19,507 nucleotides of DNA from Pseudonocardiaceae bacterium (GTDB taxonomy: Bacteria; Actinomycetota; Actinomycetes; Mycobacteriales; Pseudonocardiaceae), in the NCBI GenBank assembly GCA_025937115.1, contig JAICSB010000014.1, positions 1 to 19,507 on the forward strand, written 5' to 3'. The notes beneath the pieces were generated by a model. It searched no databases, was not told the DNA's origin, and saw only the letters and a list, made by a program, of their open reading frames with translations. The number at the start of each line of letters is the position of its first letter. Position 1 is the stretch's first letter. This document shows positions 1 to 7,626 of the stretch, one piece after another. A program made the translations under genes and the position numbers.

Positions 1-1
1 A

Positions 2-416
2 CATGCCCGCCGCCCAGGGCGTGCCAGGCCGCAGGTCGATTCCCCGTGCCGGCTCATGGTTCTGGACGCGGGGCGCCTCTACGCCCGCTCGGCCTTTCAC
101 CATTCGATGAACTACGCCAGCGCGGTGATACACGGCACGGCGCGGGCGGTCACCGACACCGAGGAGATGCGGCACGGGCTACAGACGCTGGTCGAGCACC
201 TCGCTCCCGGCTCCTGGGAACACAGCCGCGCTCTTACTCGTAAGGAACTCGCCGCCACCACGGTGCTGGCGCTGTCCCTGGCAGAAGCCTCGGTGAAAAT
301 CCGGACCGGCCCGCCGGCAGACGACACCGCGGACGTAGCAGCGGGCCCAGGCCTGGGCCGGAGTGCTCCCCCTGAGCACCCAGTGGGGTACCCCCGTGCC
401 CCGCCCCCAGCTACCC
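2..416 (+). pseudogene. PPOX-family flavin-binding split-barrel protein, 5'-truncated by window edge and frameshifted
   Basis: The reading frame beginning at base 2 is open from the window edge. It carries a stretch (ARSAFHHSMNYASAV, then ELAATTVLALSLAEASVKIR, then TGPP) that I recognise from the pyridoxamine 5'-phosphate oxidase-like / NimA-type FMN-binding family. Around 336-345 the homology leaves this frame. The family's next block (AWAGVLPLSTQWGTPVP) is read in the +1-shifted frame, roughly 342-400. That frame has a TAG at 336-338, so it cannot be an independent gene start. A single indel near 340 explains both. After about 410 neither frame looks like the family; the shifted frame stays open to 569. 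The N-terminal part lies outside the window. A sequencing error is possible instead of true decay. The product, if made, would lack a normal C-terminus. No start codon is visible. Confidence 0.6.
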
Positions 417-469
417 CCAACACCCCGTCCCACCGCACATCGCGCACCGCCCGCCGCCTGCGCCCCGAT

Positions 470-521
470 ATGGGGACATATCGGGGCTATCAGAGCCGTC
501 ATAGGGCCGATATGTCCCCAT
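470..521. repeat. Perfect 15-bp inverted repeat between convergent genes (possible bidirectional terminator)
   Basis: The arms are ATGGGGACATATCGG (470-484) and its exact reverse complement at 507-521. After a two-base mismatch the stem resumes with CTAT/ATAG (487-490 with 501-504), leaving a 10-base loop. A second, overlapping palindrome, CCCCGATAT (463-471) with ATATCGGGG (478-486), shares the left arm, so two mutually exclusive hairpins are possible. The structure covers the last codons and the TGA (499-501) of the rhodanese gene and lies beyond the PPOX remnant. No T-run follows on either strand, so a classical intrinsic terminator is not certain. Confidence 0.6.
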
Positions 522-912
522 GTCGGTGGAGTAGACCCTGGGCGGTCCAGGCTCGGAAGCCGCCGATGACGTCGGTGGCGTTGTGGAGGCCCAGGGTTTG
601 GAGAGCGGCTGCGGCGAGGCTGGAGGTGTAGCCCTCCGAGCACAGCACGATCACCTGCACGTCGTAACCGGTGGCCTGGGGCAGCCGCGCCTCGCATTCA
701 GGATCGAAGCGCCATTCCAGGTGGTTGCGCTCAACCAGCAGTGCGCCGGACACCTCCCCCTCGACAGCGCGTTGCCAGCCCGGGCGGATGTCCACCAGCA
801 GCGCCCCGACGGCAACGGCGTCATAGGCCTGCGTCGGGGTGAGGCGCTGCAGCCGCGAACGGGCGTGGATCAGCATCTGGTCGACGCTGAGCGCTCCGGG
901 TGGCCGACTCAC
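499..912 (-). CDS. Rhodanese-like domain protein
   Basis: This is a single rhodanese-like domain of 137 residues. Visible landmarks are VGALLVDIRPGWQRAVEGEV (the domain's early D-x-R block), the active-site loop CSEGYTSS with the presumptive persulfide-forming cysteine, and the terminal GGFRAW block. Such domains carry sulfane sulfur on the cysteine; the acceptor cannot be told from sequence. I chose the GTG at 912 because it overlaps the TGA of the upstream cysteine dioxygenase as GTGA, which suggests translational coupling. A longer frame to 948 would overlap the dioxygenase by 40 bases. The cytoplasmic pair dioxygenase-rhodanese suggests a shared role in cysteine sulfur oxidation, which is an inference from context. 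The last residues (HGDISAL) are encoded inside the inverted repeat at 470-521. Confidence 0.85.
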   Translation of the reverse strand: MSRPPGALSVDQMLIHARSRLQRLTPTQAYDAVAVGALLVDIRPGWQRAVEGEVSGALLVERNHLEWRFDPECEARLPQATGYDVQVIVLCSEGYTSSLAAAALQTLGLHNATDVIGGFRAWTAQGLLHRHGDISAL

Positions 913-1412
913 CAATCCACCCCGGCCTGCTCCACGGCGAGGTGGCACAACCCCGACGGCTCCAGCCGGTACCGGTTCATGATCGACAAACCGGGGGTGT
1001 AGACGTGCACGCTCACGGCGGGGACCGTGCCGGTGTTGGTGACGTGGTGAACGTAGTGCGGGCCGAAGGCGCGGCAGCGCCCGGTGGTCAGTGTTCGGGT
1101 GACCTCCACCGGCGGCCGACCTGGCTTGGCGGCGACGACCCGTTCGGTCAGCGTGCCCGCCGCGATCGCGAAGGCGCCCGACGCCGGGCCGTGATCATGC
1201 AGGTCGGTGCCCTGACCGGGCAGCCAGGACAGCAACCACACCTCATGCTGCTCCGTTCGTTCGAGCAGCAGGTACCAGCGGGTGTCGGTGCGATAGTTCA
1301 GCAGGCGCCACCACCGCTCCGGGTGCGCGGCCAGTCCCATGGCGAGGCTGACTGGGCCGCCCCAACGAGCGATGTCGGCAGCCGGGACGGTGAGCTCGGG
1401 CACGGCGTACAT
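909..1412 (-). CDS. Cysteine dioxygenase family protein (cupin, non-haem iron)
   Basis: The 167-residue protein belongs to the cysteine dioxygenase cupin family, which oxidises L-cysteine with O2 to cysteine sulfinate at a mononuclear Fe(II). Visible landmarks are LPGQGTDLHDHG with iron ligands His72 and His74, and HHVTN with His122 as the likely third ligand. The Ser134-His136-Tyr138 triad (SVHVY) of CDO is present, and Arg45 stands where the substrate carboxylate-binding arginine is expected. The start at 1412 is supported by GGAGGA at 1421-1426, eight bases upstream. The stop overlaps the start of the rhodanese gene. The trans-sulfuration enzyme gene lies 185 bases upstream on the same strand, giving a plausible cysteine-producing and cysteine-consuming set. 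Related thiol dioxygenases such as 3-mercaptopropionate dioxygenase cannot be fully excluded. Confidence 0.85.
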   Translation of the reverse strand: MYAVPELTVPAADIARWGGPVSLAMGLAAHPERWWRLLNYRTDTRWYLLLERTEQHEVWLLSWLPGQGTDLHDHGPASGAFAIAAGTLTERVVAAKPGRPPVEVTRTLTTGRCRAFGPHYVHHVTNTGTVPAVSVHVYTPGLSIMNRYRLEPSGLCHLAVEQAGVDW

Positions 1413-1488
1413 GGGGAAATTCCTCCGCGAGATCGATGAGTCCGACCGCGCAGCAGCACCGCCCGGAAAAGGCAGGCTGTCAGGGAAA

Positions 1489-1515
1489 CGCGGTCAGCAG
1501 GACACGCTCACCGCG
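1489..1515. other. Hairpin in the intergenic region upstream of the cysteine dioxygenase gene
   Basis: CGCGGTCAGC (1489-1498) pairs with GCTCACCGCG (1506-1515) at nine of ten positions around a 7-base loop. It lies in the 185-base gap between the PLP enzyme and the dioxygenase. On the minus strand it is followed by a short T-rich run (CGTTTCCC), which is too weak to call a terminator. It could be attenuating, processing-related, or chance in GC-rich DNA. Confidence 0.3.
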
Positions 1516-1597
1516 CGGGACACAGCGCACTCGCCACCCGGCGCAGATCCACCGGGGACCGCCGGACGAGGACGAAAGTGCCGCTCACAGTTGATGA

Positions 1598-2761
1598 TCA
1601 AACCATCAGATCCGCATCCCCGTCAAGGACTGCGTCGAGTGCTTGGCGCAGATCGGCGAGCAGCTCCTCGGGATCCTGTACCCCGACGGACATCCGCACC
1701 TGGCCGGGCGCTATCCCAGCCGCCGCGAGTGCGCTGTCATCGAGTTGACGGTGGGTGGTCGACGCCGCATGGCTGACCTTGGAGTGCACGCTACCCAGCG
1801 AGGAGGCGATCGCAACGGTGCGCAGCGCGTCGCAGAAGGCCATCCCACCACTCCGTCCAGCACGGATATCCATGGTGATCAGACTGCCGAACAGGCCGTC
1901 ACGGAACAGCGCGCGGGCGGTGCCGTGCTGCGGGTGCGACGCCAGGCCCGGATAGCGCAGCCGTGCCACCGCCGGGTGGCCCTCGAGCTTGTCGGCCAGC
2001 ACAGCCGCGGTCGCGCTCTGCCGGGCGACCCGCAGCGCGACCGTCTCAAGCCCCCTGTGCAGCAGGAATGCCTCGTCCGGGGCAAGGCACCCGCCAAGGT
2101 CGATCCGTGCTTCCCGGACCGGTCCGAGGTGCTCTGGCCGGCCGACCGCCACTCCGCCGGTAGCGTCGGCGTGCCCGCCGAGGAACTTCGTTGCCGAGTG
2201 CAGCACCAGGTCGGCGCCGTATTCCAAGGGGCGGCAGATGACGGGGGTGGCGAAGGTGGAGTCCACCACCAGCCGGCCACCGGCTTGATGTGCGATCTGC
2301 GCCAGGACGGGCAGATCGGGCACCGCCAGGGTGGGGTTGGCGATGGTCTCCGCATAGATCATGCGAGTTTGTGCGGTGACCGCAGCCCGGACGGCGGCGG
2401 CGTCGGTGATGTCGATCAGTACCGGGTGTATCCCCCATCGGGGTAGCCATCTGGTGAGCAGCGACCAGGTGCCGCCGTAGCAGCCCGCCGGGGCGATCAC
2501 CTCGTCGCCCGCTTCGAGATGGCCGAGCAGGGTGGCGGAGATGGCGGCCATCCCAGACGCGAACGGCTCCGCACCGACGTCGGCTACACCTGGTGCCTCT
2601 AGCGCAGCCACAGCTGCGGCGAACGCGACCGCGGTCGGATTGTCGATCCGCGAGTACGAGTATCCGGGGACGCTTCCGCCCAGAACATCGGCGTAGTCGT
2701 GCGCGGTGTCAAAGGCGAAGGCTGAGGACCGCACCACCGGCAGCCCGAGGGGACGCGACAT
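1598..2761 (-). CDS. PLP-dependent trans-sulfuration enzyme (cystathionine gamma-lyase/synthase-like)
   Basis: The 387-residue length is normal for the Cys/Met-metabolism PLP family (fold type I). Landmarks are Y-S-R near residues 36-38 with NPT following (phosphate contacts from the partner subunit), SGMAAI (69-74), and YGGT (95-98). The pyridine-nitrogen aspartate is in VVDSTFATP (Asp167) and the Schiff-base lysine is Lys192 in HSATKFLGGH. Methionine gamma-lyases usually have Cys in the YGC motif; here it is Gly, which favours a cystathionine gamma-lyase, gamma-synthase or sulfhydrylase role. Family members act on cystathionine or activated homoserine in the cytosol. Neighbouring cysteine dioxygenase and rhodanese genes suggest that cysteine or sulfide is the relevant product. 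The ATG at 2761 has no clear ribosome-binding site. The exact reaction cannot be fixed from sequence. Confidence 0.8.
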   Translation of the reverse strand: MSRPLGLPVVRSSAFAFDTAHDYADVLGGSVPGYSYSRIDNPTAVAFAAAVAALEAPGVADVGAEPFASGMAAISATLLGHLEAGDEVIAPAGCYGGTWSLLTRWLPRWGIHPVLIDITDAAAVRAAVTAQTRMIYAETIANPTLAVPDLPVLAQIAHQAGGRLVVDSTFATPVICRPLEYGADLVLHSATKFLGGHADATGGVAVGRPEHLGPVREARIDLGGCLAPDEAFLLHRGLETVALRVARQSATAAVLADKLEGHPAVARLRYPGLASHPQHGTARALFRDGLFGSLITMDIRAGRSGGMAFCDALRTVAIASSLGSVHSKVSHAASTTHRQLDDSALAAAGIAPGQVRMSVGVQDPEELLADLRQALDAVLDGDADLMV

Positions 2762-2858
2762 GCTCTAGACGCTACGGCAGCGCTGCCGCGATACGGGACC
2801 TGAGCTGCCCCGTTGCGAGCACCGCCGGTGTGTTGGAGTCGAGTCCCACCGCTCATTC

Positions 2859-3068
2859 CTAGGCAGGTACCGAGAACCGGTTCGCGACGGCTTGCACGGT
2901 GTGTTCCAGCAGCAGCGCGGTGGTCACCGGCTCGACTCCGCCGGGTACCGGAGTCAGAGCGCCGGCAACCTCTGCGGCGGCCGGGTCCACGTCGCCAGCC
3001 AGGCCCCCGATCGCCGTGGGATTGGTGCCGACATCAATCACGATCGCACCCGGCCTGATGTGTCCGGC
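2859..3068 (-). pseudogene. folD: folD 3' remnant (methylenetetrahydrofolate dehydrogenase/cyclohydrolase)
   Basis: The minus-strand frame ending at the TAG at 2859-2861 matches only the C-terminal quarter of Fol[17 protein letters not shown], then LAGDVD, then the signature [21 protein letters not shown]. Intact FolD (about 285 residues) oxidises 5,10-methylene-THF with NADP and hydrolyses the methenyl product. Here the similarity fades just upstream of 3068, and an in-frame TGA (3129-3131) closes the frame, so no catalytic N-terminal domain is present. The usual PGGVGPMT signature reads PGGVEPVT, consistent with relaxed constraint. No full-length folD is in the window; a functional copy is expected elsewhere. 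I read this as a deletion or rearrangement scar. Confidence 0.75.
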
Positions 3069-3190
3069 AGTCCGCCCAGCACGGTTGCGGTCATCGAGTG
3101 ATCTTGCACCGGACAGTGGCGGTGGCTTTCAATTCGTCATCCGATCGTGCCAGTACCCGGCAGGCGCTCGAAGCCGAAGGAGCCAACTCG

Positions 3191-3667
3191 ATGATCTTCA
3201 TTGTGGTCAAGTTCACGATCCGCGCCGAGCGCAGCCACCAGTGGCTCTCGCTGATCGACGACTTTACCCAAGCCACCCGGCACGCGGCGGGCAATATCTT
3301 TTGCGAGTGGTCTCGCAACGTCGACGATCCCCATCAGTTCATCGTCGTCGAAGGGCTCGAGTCCAAGGAGGTCGACGAGGCACACCTCAACTCGGATTAC
3401 TTCCGAGCTGCGATGGCGTGGATTCCCGACGTGATCGTCAAGGCGCCGGAGATCGTCAAAACCGAGGTGCCACAGGATGGATGGCACGAGATAACCGAAC
3501 TATCCCCGCGAGGACTGGTGATCACGGTTTGTGTGCATTCGGCGACATTTCTTGTCGTCCTAGGCACACAACTGGCGATCTTGGCCTGCAGCGAGCGGGA
3601 TCATTCCGGTTTGTGGGCGCGGCCAAGCAGTTTGCCGGCCATTTCCCGCGGTGACTGGCCGTCGTAA
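3191..3667 (+). CDS. ABM-domain putative (quinol) monooxygenase with an atypical C-terminal extension
   Basis: Residues 1 to about 105 form an antibiotic-biosynthesis-monooxygenase (ABM) ferredoxin-like domain: [13 protein letters not shown], then [28 protein letters not shown] and EVPQDGW. Such small cytosolic proteins are often annotated as quinol monooxygenases; the substrate is unknown. The ATG at 3191 has AAGGAG at 3177-3182, eight bases upstream. Relatives I recall end at about residue 105-110 (ELSPR). Here the frame runs about 50 residues further, through a very hydrophobic stretch (about residues 109-133), and stops at 3665-3667 inside the 3' end of convergent gpsA, overlapping it by 67 bases. 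A TGA in the next frame at 3519-3521 would give the normal length. A small indel or stop loss is therefore likely, unless the tail is a real membrane anchor. Confidence 0.7.
   Translation: MIFIVVKFTIRAERSHQWLSLIDDFTQATRHAAGNIFCEWSRNVDDPHQFIVVEGLESKEVDEAHLNSDYFRAAMAWIPDVIVKAPEIVKTEVPQDGWHEITELSPRGLVITVCVHSATFLVVLGTQLAILACSERDHSGLWARPSSLPAISRGDWPS
3529..3571. terminator. Nested hairpin between the ABM gene and gpsA, candidate bidirectional terminator
   Basis: TTGTGTGC (3529-3536) is exactly complementary to GCACACAA (3564-3571). Inside lies a second stem, CGACA (3543-3547) with TGTCG (3553-3557), around a TTTCT loop. It sits about 30 bases past the gpsA stop, and just after the position where the ABM gene would end at normal length. 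That placement fits a shared terminator, now read through by the extended ABM frame. No long T-run is seen. Confidence 0.45.
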
Positions 3668-4611
3668 CAGACTCGACGTACTCCGTCGGCGATGGGCACC
3701 TCGACGCCGCAGCGCGCGGCCAGCCCCTGGATGGACAAACAGGACTTCACCCCCTCGGCCACCTGGCCGTGGGTGGCCTGCTGGGCCTGCTCAAGGGTAT
3801 CGCCGATACCGAGCCGGTAGCCGAAAGAGCGGTTGCGGGATAACGGTGACGCGCAGGTGGCCACTAGGTCGCCAAGTCCGGCCAGGCCCGCGAAGGTCAC
3901 CGGATCCGCGCCCAGCGCGGCACCCAGCCGTCCCATCTCGGCCAAACCTCGGGTGATCAGCGTCGCCAGAGTATTGTCCCCACATCCCAATCCAGCAGCC
4001 ATCCCGCAGGCCAGCGCAATGACGTTCTTGCACGCGCCGCCGAGTTCGCAACCGATGACGTCGGTGTTGGTGTAAGGCCGAAAATAACGGGTTCCACAGG
4101 CTTGCTGCACCGCGACGGCACGGTCGTGGTCAATGCAGGCGACCACGCTCGCGGTGGGCTGCTCGGCAGCGATCTCCCGCGCGAGGTTGGGTCCGGACAC
4201 CACCACCACGTGGTCGGGCCCGGCAGCGGTGACATCGATCACGACCTCGCTCATCCGCTTGAGGCTGCCGAGCTCGACGCCCTTGGCGAGACTCACCAGG
4301 GTGGCCTGCGGTGGGATCGACCGGTGCCACTGGCGCAGGTTGTCCCGCAGCGTCTGGCTGGGTACCGCGAAGACCACTGCGTCCACCCCGTCGAGCGCGG
4401 CCTCCGCGCGCACGGTGGCCTGCAATGAAGCCGGCAGCGTCACCCCGGGTAGGTACTCCGGGTTGGCGTGGCGGCGGGTGACAGCGTCGGCTACCTCGAC
4501 CCGGCGAGCCCACAGGACGACGTCGCGGCCGGCGTCGGCGAGCACCTTGGCGAACGTGGTGCCCCATGAGCCCGCGCCCATCACCGCGATCCGCTGCACC
4601 GCGAAGGTCAT
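3601..4611 (-). CDS. gpsA: NAD(P)H-dependent glycerol-3-phosphate dehydrogenase
   Basis: The 336-residue protein reduces dihydroxyacetone phosphate to sn-glycerol-3-phosphate, the backbone for phospholipid synthesis. Landmarks are the N-terminal Rossmann motif [10 protein letters not shown] (12-21), SLAKGVE with Lys110, the GPN motif (140-142), and the catalytic Lys195 in [32 protein letters not shown] and the C-terminal EGVKS block complete the family pattern. The length is typical. The ATG at 4611 gives the expected N-terminus; a GGAGGAGGA run lies 13-14 bases upstream (4625-4633), which is rather far. The gene is divergent from cofC and converges on the ABM gene. In mycobacteria ddl follows gpsA; here the ABM gene and decayed genes follow instead. 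Confidence 0.95.
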   Translation of the reverse strand: MTFAVQRIAVMGAGSWGTTFAKVLADAGRDVVLWARRVEVADAVTRRHANPEYLPGVTLPASLQATVRAEAALDGVDAVVFAVPSQTLRDNLRQWHRSIPPQATLVSLAKGVELGSLKRMSEVVIDVTAAGPDHVVVVSGPNLAREIAAEQPTASVVACIDHDRAVAVQQACGTRYFRPYTNTDVIGCELGGACKNVIALACGMAAGLGCGDNTLATLITRGLAEMGRLGAALGADPVTFAGLAGLGDLVATCASPLSRNRSFGYRLGIGDTLEQAQQATHGQVAEGVKSCLSIQGLAARCGVEVPIADGVRRVCYDGQSPREMAGKLLGRAHKPE

Positions 4612-4634
4612 GATGTCCGGTCATCCTCCTCCCG

Positions 4635-4674
4635 CTGATCACCTGATCGCCTGGTCGTCTAATTGCCTGATTGC
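4635..4674. repeat. Five degenerate 8-bp tandem repeats in the gpsA/cofC divergent region
   Basis: The 8-base units read CTGATCAC, CTGATCGC, CTGGTCGT, CTAATTGC and CTGATTGC, giving a consensus near CTGATYGC. They occupy the intergenic space between the divergent gpsA (starts at 4611) and cofC (starts near 4749), where promoters for both genes should lie. The array is more AT-rich than its surroundings. It may be a slippage-derived microsatellite or a helically phased array of binding sites; nothing in the sequence decides between them. Confidence 0.6.
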
Positions 4675-4748
4675 TGAATGGGACTGCTGGCACCGTGAGC
4701 CGAAGTCTTCCCTGCCGCCGGATCGAAGGTCCAGCGGGACGATGGGGC

Positions 4749-5387
4749 ATGCACGTGGATTTGCTCGTCCCGGTCAAGCCCCTCGCCTGGGCCAAGACTC
4801 GGCTGCGGGGTGCGGCCGACGGCGGGGCCGGCGCCCCGGAGGCGCACGCCCGGTTGGTGCTCGCACTCGCCCGGGATACCGTCACCGCCGCGGCTGCGGC
4901 GGCGGTGGTTCGCCAGGTGATCGCGATCTGCTCTGACCAGACGGTATGCGCGGCGCTGGCCGACGACGGGGTGCAGACGATTCCCGACGAGCCGGCCGCT
5001 GGCCTCAACTCGGCTTTGCGTTACGGGGAGGCTGCGCTCCGCGCAGCAGACCTGACCGTAACGGTAGGAGCCTTGCCGGCCGACCTTCCTGCATTGCGCC
5101 CGGAAGAGCTGGACCGCGCGATCCGCGCCGCCGTGGTCACCGGCGGCAGAGCGTTCTGTACTGATCGGACCAAGACCGGCACAACCCTGCTAGTGGCCCC
5201 AGCGGGACAGCTTCTGGGTCCCCGCTTCGGACCTGCCTCGGCGGCAGCGCATCGGGCCACCGGTGCACGGGAGCTCACCGGATTGTGGCCGGGGCTGCGG
5301 TGCGACGTCGACACCGCCGCCGATCTGACCATCGCGTGCGGCTTGGGACTGGGCCGGTTCACCAGCGCTGTGCTGGACCGAATCTAA
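4749..5387 (+). CDS. cofC: Phosphoenolpyruvate/2-phospho-L-lactate guanylyltransferase (coenzyme F420 biosynthesis)
   Basis: The 212-residue protein matches CofC/FbiD, which transfers GMP from GTP to 2-phospholactate or, in mycobacteria, to phosphoenolpyruvate, at an early step of F420 synthesis. Landmarks are the N-terminal nucleotidyltransferase motif LLVPVKPLAWAKTRL (4-18), then ADLPALRPEEL, the TGTTLL segment, RFGPASAAAHR, and the C-terminal WPGLRCDVDTAADL. Mycobacterial FbiD has a similar length and the same closing motif. The ATG at 4749 gives the family N-terminus; the frame is open further upstream (in-frame GTG at 4695), and no strong ribosome-binding site precedes either. The gene lies between gpsA and ppk as in M. 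tuberculosis. The actual substrate cannot be told from sequence. Confidence 0.92.
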   Translation: MHVDLLVPVKPLAWAKTRLRGAADGGAGAPEAHARLVLALARDTVTAAAAAAVVRQVIAICSDQTVCAALADDGVQTIPDEPAAGLNSALRYGEAALRAADLTVTVGALPADLPALRPEELDRAIRAAVVTGGRAFCTDRTKTGTTLLVAPAGQLLGPRFGPASAAAHRATGARELTGLWPGLRCDVDTAADLTIACGLGLGRFTSAVLDRI

Positions 5388-5445
5388 CGAGTCGATTTAT
5401 CGCAGCTGATACCCACCGCCGACTGCGATACGGAACAATGGTCGA

Positions 5446-7623
5446 GTGAGCACGCACGGCGAGGACACCGGCCTCACGACCGCAGACCGTGCCATACCGA
5501 TTGCTGACGGTGTCGTAGCGACGGTGCCCCCTGCTCCGCCAGCGGCAACCCCGGTACCCGCTGTCACCGACCTGCCCGATGACCGCTACCTCAACCGGGA
5601 ACTGTCCTGGCTGGACTTCAACGCTCGGGTGCTGGCGCTGGCTGAGGACACCAGCCAGCCGCTGCTGGAGCGGGCCAAGTTCCTGGCGATCTTCGGGTCG
5701 AATCTGGACGAGTTCTACATGGTCCGAGTCGCCGGGCTCAAGCGCCGTGAGGAGGCCGGGCTGGCGGTGCGCAGCGCGGACGGCCTGACCCCGCGCGAGC
5801 AGCTGGCGCAGATCGCGATGCGCAGCCGGGAACTCACCGAGCGCCAAGCACGCATCTGTCTCGACTCCGTGCGCCCCGAGCTGGAGAAGCACGACATCAC
5901 CTTCGTGACCTGGTCTGACCTTGACGACCAGCAGCGGCTGCGCCTATCGGGGTACTTCTCCGACCACATCTTCCCGGTGCTGACCCCGTTGGCGGTGGAC
6001 CCGGCCCACCCGTTTCCCTACATCTCCAACCTGTCGGTGAATCTGGCCGTGATGGTTCGGGACCCGGACAGTCGCCTCGAACGGTTCGCCCGGGTCAAGG
6101 TGCCCAACAACGTGCCCCGGCTGGTCCGGGTGGAGAACGACCGCGGATCGGCGCGTGCAACATTCCTGCCGCTGGAGGAGCTGATCGGGGCTCATCTCGG
6201 GGAATTGTTCGCCGGCATGGAAGTGGTCGACTGGCACATCTTCCGGGTCACCCGCAATGCCGACTTCGAGGTCGAAGAGGACCGCGACGAGGACCTGCTG
6301 CAGGCAATGGAACGGGAGCTGGCGCGACGCCGCTTCGGTCCACCGGTGCGTCTGGAGGTGGCCGAGCGGATGAGCGAGCACGTGCTGGAGCTGTTGCTGC
6401 GCGAGCTCGATGTCGATCCGCACGACGTGGTCGAGGTGCCCGGCCTGCTGGACCTGTCCTGCCTGTGGCAGCTCCACGCGCTGCCTGTCCCAGAGCTGAA
6501 GGATGAGCCCTTTGTCCCTGTGACGCACCCGGCTTTCGGCGAGGGCGAGAGCCCCAAGGACGTGTTCGCGACCCTGCGTGACGGCGACGTGCTGGTGCAC
6601 CATCCCTACGACTCGTTCTCCACCAGTGTGCAGCGGTTCATCGAGCAGGCCGCCGTGGATCCGCAGGTACTGGCGATCAAGCAGACGCTCTACCGAACGT
6701 CCGGTGACTCCCCTATCGTCGACGCGCTGATCGACGCCGCTGAGGCTGGCAAGCAGGTCGTCGCGCTGGTGGAGCTCAAGGCACGATTCGACGAGCAGGC
6801 CAACATCCGATGGGCCAGGGCGCTGGAACGCGCCGGGGTGCACGTGGTCTATGGGCTGATGGGGCTGAAGACGCACTGTAAGACGTCGCTGGTGGTGCGC
6901 CAGGAGAGCTCGACGATCCGCAGGTACTGCCATATCGGCACCGGCAACTACAACCCGAAGACCGCCCGGCTCTATGAGGACATCGGGTTGTTCACCGCCA
7001 AACCAGCAGTCGGAGCCGATCTTACCGATCTGTTCAACTCGTTGACCGGCTACGCGCGGCAGACTTCCTACCGCACCTTGCTGGTGGCGCCCTACGGAAT
7101 CCGGCGCGGCATCGTGGAACGGATCCTGGGCGAGATCGCCCACCACCGGGCGGGGCGCCCGGCGGGGATCCGGATCAAGGTCAACTCTCTGGTCGATGAG
7201 CAGGTGATCGATGCGCTGTACCGGGCGGCGCTGGCGGGCGTCTGTGTCGACGTCGTGGTCCGCGGCATCTGCGGACTCATCCCTGGACGCCCCGGCCTGT
7301 CGGAGAACATCGGCGTGCGCTCGATCCTGGGCCGCTTCCTGGAACCCTCGCGCGTTTTTCATTTCCGGGGTGCGGGCGAGCACTGGATCGGCAGCGCCGA
7401 CATGATGCACCGCAACCTTGACCGCCGGGTGGAGGTGCTGGTGCGGGTGGCCGACCCCGCCGTGACCGCCGAGCTGGACGCGATGCTCAGCTCCGCCCTG
7501 GACCCGGCGACGCGATGCTGGGTGCTGGAAGCGGGCGGCTCATGGAGCCCATCGCCGAGCGCTGACTCCACCGTCCGCGACCATCAGGTGCAGGAGATTC
7601 TTCGACACCGCAAGGTTGGCTGA
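5446..7623 (+). CDS. ppk: Polyphosphate kinase 1
   Basis: PPK1 reversibly polymerises the gamma-phosphate of ATP into inorganic polyphosphate. The 725-residue length fits the family. After a variable Pro/Ala-rich leader of about 45 residues comes the N domain signature [16 protein letters not shown], then [19 protein letters not shown], the middle domain, and two phospholipase-D-like C domains. The catalytic HxK-type motif THCKTS includes His477, followed by CHIGTGNYN (His496). The second motif is in [15 protein letters not shown] (His655). The start is the GTG at 5446; an ATG at 5438 is out of frame. The ribosome-binding site is weak. The gene follows cofC by 58 bases and precedes mutT1 by 3, so a cofC-ppk-mutT1 transcript is likely. 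Similarity to mycobacterial PPK is very high through the core. Confidence 0.97.
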   Translation: MSTHGEDTGLTTADRAIPIADGVVATVPPAPPAATPVPAVTDLPDDRYLNRELSWLDFNARVLALAEDTSQPLLERAKFLAIFGSNLDEFYMVRVAGLKRREEAGLAVRSADGLTPREQLAQIAMRSRELTERQARICLDSVRPELEKHDITFVTWSDLDDQQRLRLSGYFSDHIFPVLTPLAVDPAHPFPYISNLSVNLAVMVRDPDSRLERFARVKVPNNVPRLVRVENDRGSARATFLPLEELIGAHLGELFAGMEVVDWHIFRVTRNADFEVEEDRDEDLLQAMERELARRRFGPPVRLEVAERMSEHVLELLLRELDVDPHDVVEVPGLLDLSCLWQLHALPVPELKDEPFVPVTHPAFGEGESPKDVFATLRDGDVLVHHPYDSFSTSVQRFIEQAAVDPQVLAIKQTLYRTSGDSPIVDALIDAAEAGKQVVALVELKARFDEQANIRWARALERAGVHVVYGLMGLKTHCKTSLVVRQESSTIRRYCHIGTGNYNPKTARLYEDIGLFTAKPAVGADLTDLFNSLTGYARQTSYRTLLVAPYGIRRGIVERILGEIAHHRAGRPAGIRIKVNSLVDEQVIDALYRAALAGVCVDVVVRGICGLIPGRPGLSENIGVRSILGRFLEPSRVFHFRGAGEHWIGSADMMHRNLDRRVEVLVRVADPAVTAELDAMLSSALDPATRCWVLEAGGSWSPSPSADSTVRDHQVQEILRHRKVG

Positions 7624-7626
7624 CCT

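Noticed and set aside
1413..1597. Possible SAM or other sulfur riboswitch upstream of the cysteine dioxygenase gene
   Set aside because: Only one imperfect hairpin is visible; I could not find the conserved multi-helix core of a known riboswitch class.
3098..3190. Upstream extension of the ABM gene to a start at 3098
   Set aside because: The 31 extra residues have no ABM similarity and overlap the folD remnant; AAGGAG at 3177-3182 fixes the start at 3191.
4130..5008. 292-codon minus-strand frame over the start of gpsA and cofC
   Set aside because: It runs in another frame through gpsA and antisense through cofC, both well supported; the composition is typical of a shadow frame.
5944..7410. 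488-codon minus-strand open frame opposite ppk
   Set aside because: Shadow of strong GC3 bias in ppk. Its product is His/Gln/Arg-rich with no recognisable motif, and the sense frame is an unmistakable PPK.
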